Notes under the pieces: model-generated
Seen by the model: only the letters and a program-made list of their open reading frames with translations
Told to the model about the DNA's origin: nothing
Database searches by the model: none
Source: Leptospiraceae bacterium
GTDB lineage: Bacteria > Spirochaetota > Leptospiria > Leptospirales > Leptospiraceae
DNA: 64,000 nucleotides
Reading direction: 5' to 3'
NCBI GenBank assembly: GCA_024233865.1
Contig: JACKPA010000001.1
Span: 682,001 to 746,000 of the forward strand
Position numbers and translations under genes: made by a program
Shown here: positions 55,101-60,812 of the stretch, one piece after another
Position numbering within the stretch: position 1 is the first letter of the stretch
Layout: each line of letters begins with the position of its first letter

Positions 55101-55700
55101 AAGCAAATCTTGATTGGAATTGTGATAATTGTGGCAGCAATATTTGTTGGGTGGGCATTGGCAGTTTTAGCTCAAGCAATGGTAGCTGCTACGCTTTCAG
55201 CAACTTTTGGATTCTTTGGAGGTAGTGCTTTATTGGGAACTACATTATGGGGGACTGCTACTCTAGGTGGTGTGCTTACTACAATAGGATCATTTGCTAT
55301 AGGGAGTTTAGTTGTGGGACCTTTTATGAAGTCTTTTGGTAGAGAACTAGGGAGAATGCTCGATGGAAAAGAAGGAGCAAAGTTAGGAGCAAATGCTGGG
55401 GAAACAGGCAATACTTTATCAGGTGCAGTAAATTTTGCAGCGGGGGGAGCGGCAGATTGGTGGCAATCTAAGGATTTTTGGGGAAGCAGTGTTTTAGGAG
55501 GTTTGAAAGATTTTCACAATGCTTTAGGAAGTTTTTCGGGCTTGGATAGATTTTTTGTCGGTGATGACTATTTTAAAGTTAAAGAAGTTTATACCAAACC
55601 GCTTCCTAGTAGTGAAACGATTAGGCATGAAATGCAGGTTAGTGAGATGACCCATAGGTCTAGCATGAATAATCTCAGATTTGGTGGAAAATATTACTGA
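49119..55700 (+). CDS. Large SpvB/FG-GAP/RHS-repeat protein, probable surface or secreted polymorphic toxin-type
   Basis: The frame as given codes 2193 aa starting MMALCLLLVHL (short signal). N-terminal SpvB/TcdB-like domain (about 25-300), an eight-cysteine insert (310-355), seven DxNGDG calcium-binding FG-GAP repeats (about 368-730), a long RHS/YD array (about 890-1620), two transmembrane helices (about 1690-1740), the RHS core (HPDHLGSVS near 1798 to LGRFIQAD and DPSGH near 1907), and a unique 283-residue C-terminus with a glycine-rich hydrophobic stretch. RHS proteins form a shell around a toxin released after the core. The better start is upstream at 49037, out of frame here. No known toxin motif was seen. 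Confidence 0.85.
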   Translation: MMALCLLLVHLDTNSTGTIPQAMPQVVVDDNGKANASYPIEVPPGTKDVQPNLSLVYHSDEPDGLLGSGWDLGGLPTISRDITYGINYDSNDHYISSLGGRLKKLADGTYRADEDPYTIYEQSGNSWVVIARDGSKSTFGGTSDSQIERFSGGSEIRVWAISRVEDAYGNGYDITYDKVSVANGYQSYYPKTITYNNRKIEFSYKDKTNPYPTSSEGDGNGNQRVLEHIYIKVNESTIKNGTYTFSYEQLGNPKRDKLKKISREGFNDIVLDNLYYDFEFQKTDEAYSTSSSRMTYTVRVPVKSDIRANCQRGEEACVCTALPQCGVKVAPPCCPNVVQEQVICASYVSTIKDQCWNGENQNYFNHFVGDMDGDGMKEVILLRGDQDTNEISVDKSTIDREGGGFKTTDFVHFDVRLPLRYNSYVAMGDVNGDGRDDFVYSENATLKVVYSEEISSNGKYMYQYKTPIDTGVPTGVVPPDYRGLPVDIKIDKWLVDMNGDGRADFVWKKATDTFAVYLSNGGGFDAEIAITIPESSDEFEQFADMDGDGIPEYVRIYKNTLEVSFLKRDFSAVSQTVSIGTGTDSKDKRTGNVFLGDVNGDGKSDFLTLSEGLELVSYIFTGSSFVTSDSYKTTVTYTHYNKNGDALPTDRVEKAKETNKNLQNQKIFADVNGDGLSDFVRYINGKVYITYSNGYNYSDKEYHLAIKAKALSNVLDANGDGLTDFYGYYVSLDNDLKYNQNGDSSVLKAYNLRMPNRLYAINGGYNQKTTIANRFIGDFPNSFRLDLPKSYSDMPSLAPNYVVYILGNTQSVEYYSYQNPRFKQGSPEEKKSLGFQTIEKSLYLGNDAVNKEIRTFSQDSTLAGSLLKKETYVYNDNKVFELNSITEHSYETANVNSVSYTRSTTSTSKSYDDLGNIQLTETETVTYDTSGNVTKNEKTKSPGNFITTFEFSNFDSKGRYGTLIQKANGSVIENMGYTYTGNNLTQMKNLVKSGVWVTSTMQYDTYGNLTSIKDGKGIETKIEYDSIVHKFPTTTTRGKMVITTTYDDVTGNLLTETSKEGGGTIVKTYDDYGRLSTVKFPGEAEWHEKYIYVDTASERSTQMIKNDGTTDGLWTKEFRDIYGHVTKKISKAGGGITISEDMEYDSKGRLSKKSKPYFTNETPKYATYTYDYLNRPTKIEIDGGMTKTISYDGFSATTTDPTGTHTVTQDAKGRVVSRNDNGLTTKYEYTSTGTVKITDSGGNATTVKYDLIGNKTSQNDPNAGTTTYTYDKNGNLTSYTDSRGITITYTYDDLDRLTKVTRPNGEPATEYKYDENDQTGKLTKVVDGSGTTEFYYDKFGRMVAKKKSIDDYNFIFRYGYDILNRINKITYPNGVAINKIYSESGHPYKMTMDSADGENTDNDVVTYSVNSGQELERLTGNNVKTIVSFDAVNQKPVTLKTNLASGDLVQHWNYKYDTAGNISQINDTTYSSDPWANIASQEFTFDVHGRLTSSKGKYGVDKQIKTLSYSYDKKGNMLTKGDFTYKYNNTDHPHAVTSVDSTTTGTIVYDYDAAGNMTQRDEDKFYYNSEGKLSQIVKENGETDNYLYNDKGIRVKKRLERGTSITEVYTIDDLYEVYRSPGIPERHTLYVKGMDGDLVAQLTSENPVLITEPIQKVAMLQPVSFYISKGRIELTKLIQNVLRDNPYQIKIYLLYGTGFVILAYSIFMIVTLNIFRERIFRVAWMTTAQVVIVAFSFGCMPQALIGTKSNQTPFWLLGSFVTGGGITSDTPSVADPLGTPSPSTVYAGTPTVGMHFIHPDHLGSVSMLTDGNGRMVAGVDINSGRSYVTYTPYGEVNRTNSSGPDIFRHKYSGQEEDSESGLYYYKSRYYDPMLGRFIQADNQSDPNTAMGMNPYMYTNGNPVNFRDPSGHARYDLMFSNIVKNMTGGLQWAVKSATGGLKWASKGFDRAANSYKQFVYGKHHNQNSLSHQISRSTAGQWLDRQIIDPLSKLSLKQILIGIVIIVAAIFVGWALAVLAQAMVAATLSATFGFFGGSALLGTTLWGTATLGGVLTTIGSFAIGSLVVGPFMKSFGRELGRMLDGKEGAKLGANAGETGNTLSGAVNFAAGGAADWWQSKDFWGSSVLGGLKDFHNALGSFSGLDRFFVGDDYFKVKEVYTKPLPSSETIRHEMQVSEMTHRSSMNNLRFGGKYY

Positions 55701-55732
55701 TTACAATCGCGAATTGTAGAGAAATTTTGTAA

Positions 55733-56461
55733 ATGAAAAAGACAAAATTGAATTTATTCGGAATTTTGGTTGCACAGTTCTTACTTATGAACTGTGCAAC
55801 TTTTGAGTTAAATCAATATACTGGATTTTGGGATTGGTTAATAGGAGACCCTTCTACATGCCCTGAGAGTAGAAGCAGTAAACGTAAAACAAAAAAAACA
55901 GCTTTTGACCCTTGTGAATTGACACAAAAAAAAAGACATCCCTTTTATCTTTGGTTTAGAACTCCGGAAATTATTTTTAATCCGGATAGTTTTAAAGTTT
56001 ATCCTGCTTATTCAGAATGCGGAAAACGCATGTATCTGTGCGAGTTTCATAAAAAAACAAAAAGTCAACCTTATTGTACTATACCGAATTATTGTGAAGA
56101 AACTTTTGATATAACAATGAAATATTTTAGTTACTCTACAGGAATTATTGATTATATTTTATTAACAAACACTAACATTTTTATCAATATGGAGGAATAC
56201 CCGGAAGATTGCCATCCCGCTTTTTGTAGCGGTTGTTTAGGAAATGGAATGATTGTTTATAATCTCCAATCTAACTTATTAAGATTAATAATATTTCCTA
56301 TTCACGACATAATCAAAACTGCACTCGTACCAATAGCAGGCGGATATTACACCATCAAAGCAATTCAAGGAGAAAACAACGATAAAAGCGAGAGTGGCAA
56401 AAAGTTTCCTGTCACAAACCACCAGATACTAACCACTTCAATAAAAAAGGAGATAAAATGA
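55733..56461 (+). CDS. Cysteine-rich lipoprotein
   Basis: The 242-aa product has a signal with lipobox MNCAT (Cys21). The mature part has many Cys: DPSTCPES, FDPCELT, SECGKRMYLCEF, PYCTIPNYCEET, EDCHPAFCSGCLGNG. This recalls a disulfide-rich envelope protein. A late hydrophobic segment (LRLIIFPIHDIIKTALVPIAG) resembles a Leptospira/Gram-negative YceK-like element. It starts 33 bases after the RHS gene and may be its immunity or secretion partner, which is inference. It overlaps the next gene by four bases (ATGA). Confidence 0.6.
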   Translation: MKKTKLNLFGILVAQFLLMNCATFELNQYTGFWDWLIGDPSTCPESRSSKRKTKKTAFDPCELTQKKRHPFYLWFRTPEIIFNPDSFKVYPAYSECGKRMYLCEFHKKTKSQPYCTIPNYCEETFDITMKYFSYSTGIIDYILLTNTNIFINMEEYPEDCHPAFCSGCLGNGMIVYNLQSNLLRLIIFPIHDIIKTALVPIAGGYYTIKAIQGENNDKSESGKKFPVTNHQILTTSIKKEIK

Positions 56462-57369
56462 AACAAACAGTTATTCTAACAATCATACTCATACTATCAA
56501 GTTGCATGTATACAGGAGGTTACGAGATCGTAAGCGGGAAAAAAGCAAAAGAAAAGATCACCGCAAAGGTGAGCCAATACTCCAGAATCGGATTAGCTAC
56601 GTTATTTTCATCATCAACCTACAGTTGTCCTACGGACTCATCTACCAATAATGTAACAAACGATACGGAAAGCAACGACACCTTTAAAACCGCAAACCAG
56701 GCAACTTATCCTACATCGGAAAAAACGACTCGAATCAAAGGAACAATCAGTTCGGACTCGGACGTGGATGTGTTCTATATGCCCGTAACAACCGCAGGAA
56801 CTCTTTATATGAATAGAAAAAGTGGGTATGCTTCTTGTTATGTCTATCAAACAACATCCAACGAATTAACAAATGATTCTTCAACTTCTTTGTATTATAC
56901 TTATAAGGTTAGTACCGGCACCGTAAACCGAGGAGAGAACGTAAACGACGTTACCACATCTAATTATATTTTTATGAAATGCGAAAAAGGAGGAACGGAT
57001 TATACCTATGATATAGAGTTTTCCTTGACTCAACTCGTAGATTCCAGCTCTAGTGCAAATTCAAACTTTTCATCCAGCACAAGTGGCAGTACCATGTCCG
57101 ATTACGCAACTTTTACATTAGCCGGACAAATATTTATGTATTCTAAAATCGAAGGAAGTAAAAAGTATACCAAAAGTTCTTTGGACGCATGCCTGAATAA
57201 ATTAGAAACCGTAGTACCCATAGCAAGTATTGTGAATATAAACAGTCTGCTTTCCGCTTCGCTTTGCGGAACAACCTATATTCCGTTCAATGAATACTTT
57301 GCAGCAGGACTTACTTGTAAACTGGAAGAAGTCAGTGCAATACAGATAGGGGACTTGGGAGTGCCGTAA
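56458..57369 (+). CDS. Lipoprotein of unknown function, Ser/Thr-rich
   Basis: The 303-aa protein has lipobox ILSSC (Cys16). It has a beta-rich mid-domain (TTRIKGTISSDSDVDVFYMPV, near residue 95-115) that resembles the pre-peptidase C-terminal (PPC) type used in exported proteins, with DTFKTANQAT before it. The C-terminal third is ordinary with several Cys (DACLNKLE, SLCGTTY, LTCKLEE). Its ATG overlaps the preceding stop by four bases, so it belongs to the same operon, and it precedes a structured intergenic repeat. Confidence 0.6.
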   Translation: MKQTVILTIILILSSCMYTGGYEIVSGKKAKEKITAKVSQYSRIGLATLFSSSTYSCPTDSSTNNVTNDTESNDTFKTANQATYPTSEKTTRIKGTISSDSDVDVFYMPVTTAGTLYMNRKSGYASCYVYQTTSNELTNDSSTSLYYTYKVSTGTVNRGENVNDVTTSNYIFMKCEKGGTDYTYDIEFSLTQLVDSSSSANSNFSSSTSGSTMSDYATFTLAGQIFMYSKIEGSKKYTKSSLDACLNKLETVVPIASIVNINSLLSASLCGTTYIPFNEYFAAGLTCKLEEVSAIQIGDLGVP

Positions 57370-57372
57370 AAT

Positions 57373-57426
57373 GCTCCCTTCGACTACGCTCAGGGAGCGG
57401 ACTCGCATGGTGAGCGTAGTCGAACC
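57373..57426. repeat. Dispersed hairpin repeat with two alternative stems
   Basis: Arms 57379-57391 (TTCGACTACGCTC) and 57412-57424 (GAGCGTAGTCGAA) pair perfectly over 13 bases. A nested arm pair GCTCCCT (57373-57379) and AGGGAGC (57391-57397) would compete with it. The 23-base section 57404-57426 recurs inverted, one mismatch, inside the gene at 57920 (58368-58390). Confidence 0.7.
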
Positions 57427-57442
57427 ATACAATTGAGATTAT

Positions 57443-57838
57443 ATGAAATATTTGATTTTAACATTTAGTTTGTTAGCGTTGATTGATTGCCAGACGGTTG
57501 ACACTGCTACTTTGGCAAAAGAAGGCAGGATCAAAATGGTAGCTAAGTCTGACGTATGTGGAGCAGTTGCCAAAGAAGTCACGATCTGGAAGATATTCTA
57601 CGGCACATCCGACTTAGGAGAGAATGACGCAGAAACCGTATTCTCCGGCTTGGACAAAAAGAAGCCTTATGCACTCCAAGAGAAGATCACGGGTGTTGAC
57701 ATGGTGGTGACACTCGTAGTGGGATTGTTTTCGTCTATCACAAGGAGCACACTCATCATAACGTCTTGCCCAAGCAAAGAGAAAGTCTGCTACATTGACG
57801 AATACGGCTATTGTGAAGAAGATTATTACTGTGATTAA
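57443..57838 (+). CDS. Bor-like small lipoprotein
   Basis: The 131-aa lipoprotein has lipobox LIDCQ (Cys16). The pattern DVCGAVAKEVTIWKIFYG, then DVVVTLVVGLFSSITRSTLIITSC-like strand (near 85-110) and a Cys-rich tail (SKEKVCYIDEYGYCEEDYYCD) recalls Bor/Iss-type serum-resistance lipoproteins; I weigh this lightly. It is the third lipoprotein gene downstream of the RHS gene and is followed by a hairpin repeat. Confidence 0.55.
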   Translation: MKYLILTFSLLALIDCQTVDTATLAKEGRIKMVAKSDVCGAVAKEVTIWKIFYGTSDLGENDAETVFSGLDKKKPYALQEKITGVDMVVTLVVGLFSSITRSTLIITSCPSKEKVCYIDEYGYCEEDYYCD

Positions 57839-57851
57839 GATAAGGTTTTCC

Positions 57852-57905
57852 ACCACAGATAAACACGGATGTACACAGATATTTTTATCGGTGTGTATCT
57901 GTGGT
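57852..57905. repeat. Hairpin repeat before OMP gene
   Basis: ACCACAGATA pairs with TATCTGTGGT around an internal segment that itself contains ACACGGATGT and GGTGTG near matches. It is of the common CCACAGATAAACACGG type of dispersed repeat. It lies 14 bases after the Bor-like gene and 15 before the ATG at 57920, so it may influence that message. Confidence 0.55.
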
Positions 57906-57919
57906 AGATATTAAAAAGT

Positions 57920-58549
57920 ATGTATAAAGTATTGCTTATCGTATTATTATTACCAAGTGTGATGCTTGCTCAAAGTGGAAAAAAAACACCGCCAAGCAAA
58001 GCAAAAAAACCGGATACCAAAAAGACGGAACCAGTGAAAAAGGAAGAAGATGAAAACTTGATCGGACTACAGTTTCACTATTTTGGAAATGGCACACCAG
58101 CCGGAAAGGTAAACGGTGCTGCTGCTGGAGGAGGATTCCAGTTTGAACCGGATTTCTTGAATATATCGGATTCCATGCGATTGGGATACATCTTGGAATA
58201 CACACGATCTACATCTCGACCAGGCTCGATGACCGACGCAGACTACAAAATGGTGAACAACATACTCTACCTGCAATACAGATACAAGATGAGTTCCATG
58301 CTCGACTTTTATGGCAATTTTGGAGTGGGAGTGTCTTACATCAACTTCAAAAGAAGAAGAGGTGTATGGTTCGACTCCGCTCACCATGCGGAGGGTGCTG
58401 ATCCTATGTTTATGACAGAAATCGGATGGCAGGGACTAAAGTTTGCAGGGTTTGTAGTCCGAGTGGGACTGAGAGGAAACGCAATTGTGGAAAAATACAT
58501 CGGCTACGGAAACGGCGGTTTGCAACTGTCTGTTTTGAAGAGCTTTTGA
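57920..58549 (+). CDS. Outer-membrane beta-barrel protein
   Basis: The 209-aa protein has a signal peptide (ends MLAQS), a Lys/Pro/Glu-rich linker (about 19-45) and alternating amphipathic strands (IGLQFHYFG, MRLGYILEYTRST, FYGNFGVGVSYINF, FAGFVVRVGLRG) ending LQLSVLKSF, with a C-terminal Phe typical of OMPs. About residues 148-160 (VWFDSAHHAEG) come from a dispersed 23-base repeat inside the gene, so this loop is probably an insertion. It is likely an eight-stranded barrel. Confidence 0.72.
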   Translation: MYKVLLIVLLLPSVMLAQSGKKTPPSKAKKPDTKKTEPVKKEEDENLIGLQFHYFGNGTPAGKVNGAAAGGGFQFEPDFLNISDSMRLGYILEYTRSTSRPGSMTDADYKMVNNILYLQYRYKMSSMLDFYGNFGVGVSYINFKRRRGVWFDSAHHAEGADPMFMTEIGWQGLKFAGFVVRVGLRGNAIVEKYIGYGNGGLQLSVLKSF

Positions 58550-58552
58550 CTT

Positions 58553-58582
58553 CCCCCCGTTCACGGGGGGACCGAGGGGGGT
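58553..58582. repeat. C/G-rich hairpin repeat
   Basis: CCCCCCGTTCACGGGGGG (58553-58570) is a perfect palindromic hairpin followed by ACCGAGGGGGG. Related motifs occur at 48870-48887 and 60246-60261. The second half supplies the GAGGGGGG ribosome site of the kelch gene at 58585. Confidence 0.6.
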
Positions 58583-58584
58583 TA

Positions 58585-59940
58585 TTGAAACTATTTATAC
58601 TATTCATGGCAATTTTGGTTGTAGGATGCAACAAACGACCACTGGAAAAGTCGGATGATATTAACAGAATGAAGGTAACGTATTTTGGAGCATTGAACGT
58701 CCAGAAAACATCAGTGGAGTTGCACTGGGGATGCTCCAGTGAGACGGTTGGATACCTGATGTATGGAAAAACAGGAACGGAAAATATCCAGTATCTGTGG
58801 TTACCATCCAAACAGCACTTTTACAACGTAACAGGACTCACACTGGGAAACACCTACAAGGCAATTGCTTTTTGCGGAAGTCTGGACTTGAGTACCTCGA
58901 CTTATTTACAAACATTTTACACATCTGCCGGGATTTCGGATGAAATCAAAAGTAGAGGAATCTGGATATTAGGTGGATTGGGGTATAGCAACACAGCCAT
59001 TTCTCAAGTGGATTTGTATGATCCTGTGGATGATACCTGGTATACAAACGTCACAAGTATTCCGACTGCTAGGAGCTATGCGGGAATTGCATCATACAAC
59101 AAAAAGATATACGTATTCGGAGGACTGGTAAGTACGAATCCGTCCAACATCGTAGAGCAGTTTGACCCGTATACGGAAACATGGACAACAATGGAGAATA
59201 TGCCAACCTCATTGCAGGGTGTTTACGCTACCGGCGGAGACGATGCAGTGTATCTGATGGGAGGAAGTGTCACAAATACGGTGACAGCATCTCTACCAAA
59301 CGTGATCTACCGGTTTATACCGGAAAACGGCACATCAGGACAGTGGGATGCTCTCACAACGAGTGTTTCCATACCTGCAAGGACGGACTTTGCTGGCTGT
59401 TCGACAGGCGGAACGGTCTACTTCAATAGCGGAAGGGCAAATGACGGAATTGCCCAACTGGTAAGTGATGCCTATATTCCTTCCGGGAACACGATTAGCT
59501 CTACAAACGAGGCGAGTTTTAGCGTTGCAGCATTCGGAGCTGCTTCTGCTTGTTATAGGACAAGACCATTAGGACCATACACCCAGGATAATCCGGCAAT
59601 GTTTGTATTGGGAGGAAGCACACTGGACAACACAGACCAACCACCGACTGCGATCTTGGCATCGAATCGGTTTGAATACTACCTCACACCATCGGACACT
59701 GGAACAAATGTTGTTTCGGTCGGTCCAAATCTTCCCAACAGTCTCTACTATCCGGCAGCAGAGATTTCGTATGAAAAGAGGAAAATCTACGTCTTTGGAG
59801 GTGCCAATGTTGTGAACGTTCCCACAAGCAAAGTTTACTCTTTGGACTTGGCAGACCCGTCTCAAGGAACGTGGACAACGGAATCAAAGGATATGCCGGT
59901 TGCAAGATTCGGTCATAAGGCTGTGATTATAAACCGGTAG
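58585..59940 (+). CDS. Kelch-repeat lipoprotein
   Basis: I start at the TTG at 58585 (451 aa), because it begins MKLFILFMAILVVGCNK with lipobox at Cys15 and a G-rich ribosome site lies just upstream; ATG 58606 is an alternative and the longer frame upstream runs through another gene. An FN3-like region (about 25-110) is followed by kelch repeats: WILGGLGYSNTAIS, IYVFGGLVSTNPS, VYLMGGSVTN, FVLGGSTLDN, IYVFGGANVVN, five to six blades. It is presumably an envelope-exposed beta-propeller. It is unlike the later lipoproteins with NGKVLI repeats. Confidence 0.78.
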   Translation: MKLFILFMAILVVGCNKRPLEKSDDINRMKVTYFGALNVQKTSVELHWGCSSETVGYLMYGKTGTENIQYLWLPSKQHFYNVTGLTLGNTYKAIAFCGSLDLSTSTYLQTFYTSAGISDEIKSRGIWILGGLGYSNTAISQVDLYDPVDDTWYTNVTSIPTARSYAGIASYNKKIYVFGGLVSTNPSNIVEQFDPYTETWTTMENMPTSLQGVYATGGDDAVYLMGGSVTNTVTASLPNVIYRFIPENGTSGQWDALTTSVSIPARTDFAGCSTGGTVYFNSGRANDGIAQLVSDAYIPSGNTISSTNEASFSVAAFGAASACYRTRPLGPYTQDNPAMFVLGGSTLDNTDQPPTAILASNRFEYYLTPSDTGTNVVSVGPNLPNSLYYPAAEISYEKRKIYVFGGANVVNVPTSKVYSLDLADPSQGTWTTESKDMPVARFGHKAVIINR

Positions 59941-59947
59941 GGGAATT

Positions 59948-60349
59948 AACATTCAAAGACTTCCTTGTCTGTAAAGGCTTTTTTGAAAATGGTTTCGTGT
60001 CAAGCGGAGCTAACATGATAGTAAAATAGTAGCAAACAATTTGATTGTAGTCAATTCATAAAAATATACTATGATTAAAATGATTTTCGGGATTCACAAA
60101 GAGTACCACAGCCATCTTGGCTGTGAATTTACAGGCTGGAAGCCTGTAGTACTTTCCGGAAATCGTTCTGTTTTACGCAAAAAAAGACATAATTAACGAA
60201 TTTATTCCCCCCATTCGGATTAAATTCAGGTTTTGGCTTTATTTACCCCCGTGAACGGGGGTTTTTGAGACTTAAAGTGAATTTTAGCTATTCGGGGGAA
60301 AAACGTATTTTTTTCTTTCCGCTTGGAAAAATAATTCATAAAAGACTTG
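59948..60349 (+). repeat. 402-bp direct repeat, copy 2
   Basis: About 97% identical by eye to 48573-48976, same orientation, 11.4 kb away, ending GACTTG immediately upstream of the second RHS-type gene. The differences include loss of two bases in the Rpn start and a changed CCCCC-GTGAAC-GGGGG hairpin region near 60246. Confidence 0.9.
60102..60153. repeat. REP-like double hairpin, copy 2
   Basis: Identical by eye to 48728-48779: outer AGTAC/GTACT stem and two inner hairpins CACAGCCA-TGGCTGTG and ACAGGCT-AGCCTGT. Confidence 0.7.
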
Positions 60350-60409
60350 ACGCTATTTTATAGCTTGTTCTTTTTAGAACTGTTAGTAATTTATTTACGG
60401 AGTAATCAG

Positions 60410-60811
60410 ATGAAAGTTTCAATTATCCCCCCCCCCACACGAATTATTTGGGTCAAAAAAATTGCAAATATATTAATTATTGTAATTATGTCTGTTTTTT
60501 TGTTAAGCACCACCGGTAGTGAAGTGGAATTGTCACAACCACTGCCTGAAGTGACTGTGGATTCTGGCGGAAAAGCAAATGTGTCCGTTTCTATTGAAGT
60601 TGTACAGGCTTCTGTTGGTCCTACACCTGTTATTTCCTTAAATTATAATCCAGATGCTGGGAATGGTCCGATTGGAATCAAAGGAGAGATAGGTGAAACA
60701 ACATACGTAGAAAGTCCTGGATTACCTCATAAGCAATGTTTCCGTAAGAAAAGATATACTGGAAACTATCCCTACGAAGAGCCAATTTTATGTGAAGACG
60801 TGGAATACTAA
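60410..60811 (+). pseudogene. Truncated SpvB/RHS N-terminal fragment with C10 tract
   Basis: ATG 60410 has GGAG seven bases upstream. The 133-codon frame reads MKVSII-PPP-TRIIWVKK, a hydrophobic signal (NILIIVIMSVFLLS) and VTVDSGGKANVSVSIEVV, PVISLNYNPDAGNGPIG, the same N-terminal SpvB layout as the large RHS gene. After that it diverges (EGETTYVESPGLP and beyond) and stops at 60811. The ten C bases at 60427-60436 fall in the third-to-sixth codons of the tract and are in frame here. It is a detached RHS 5-prime cassette. Stop is one base before the next lipoprotein start. Confidence 0.7.
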
Positions 60812-60812
60812 C

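Larger units (their letters stand above)
59941..60409. other. Non-coding region: second RHS upstream module
   Basis: This 469-base gap is filled by the second copy of the 404-bp repeat (59948-60349), with a decayed Rpn 5-prime end at about 59950-60014 (reading MLAPLDTK on the minus strand, two bases lost relative to copy 1), a second REP-like hairpin and a 60-base leader to the ATG at 60410. Confidence 0.75.

Noticed and set aside
58426..58584. Upstream extension of the kelch gene to 58426
   Set aside because: It runs antiphase through the OMP gene end and the C/G-rich hairpin repeat and encodes an Arg-rich, Pro-rich stretch with no signal; the signal begins at 58585.
60347..60409. Start of the truncated RHS fragment at 60347
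   Set aside because: ATG 60410 has a GGAG ribosome site and a Lys-containing start; the upstream codons lie in the duplicated non-coding leader.
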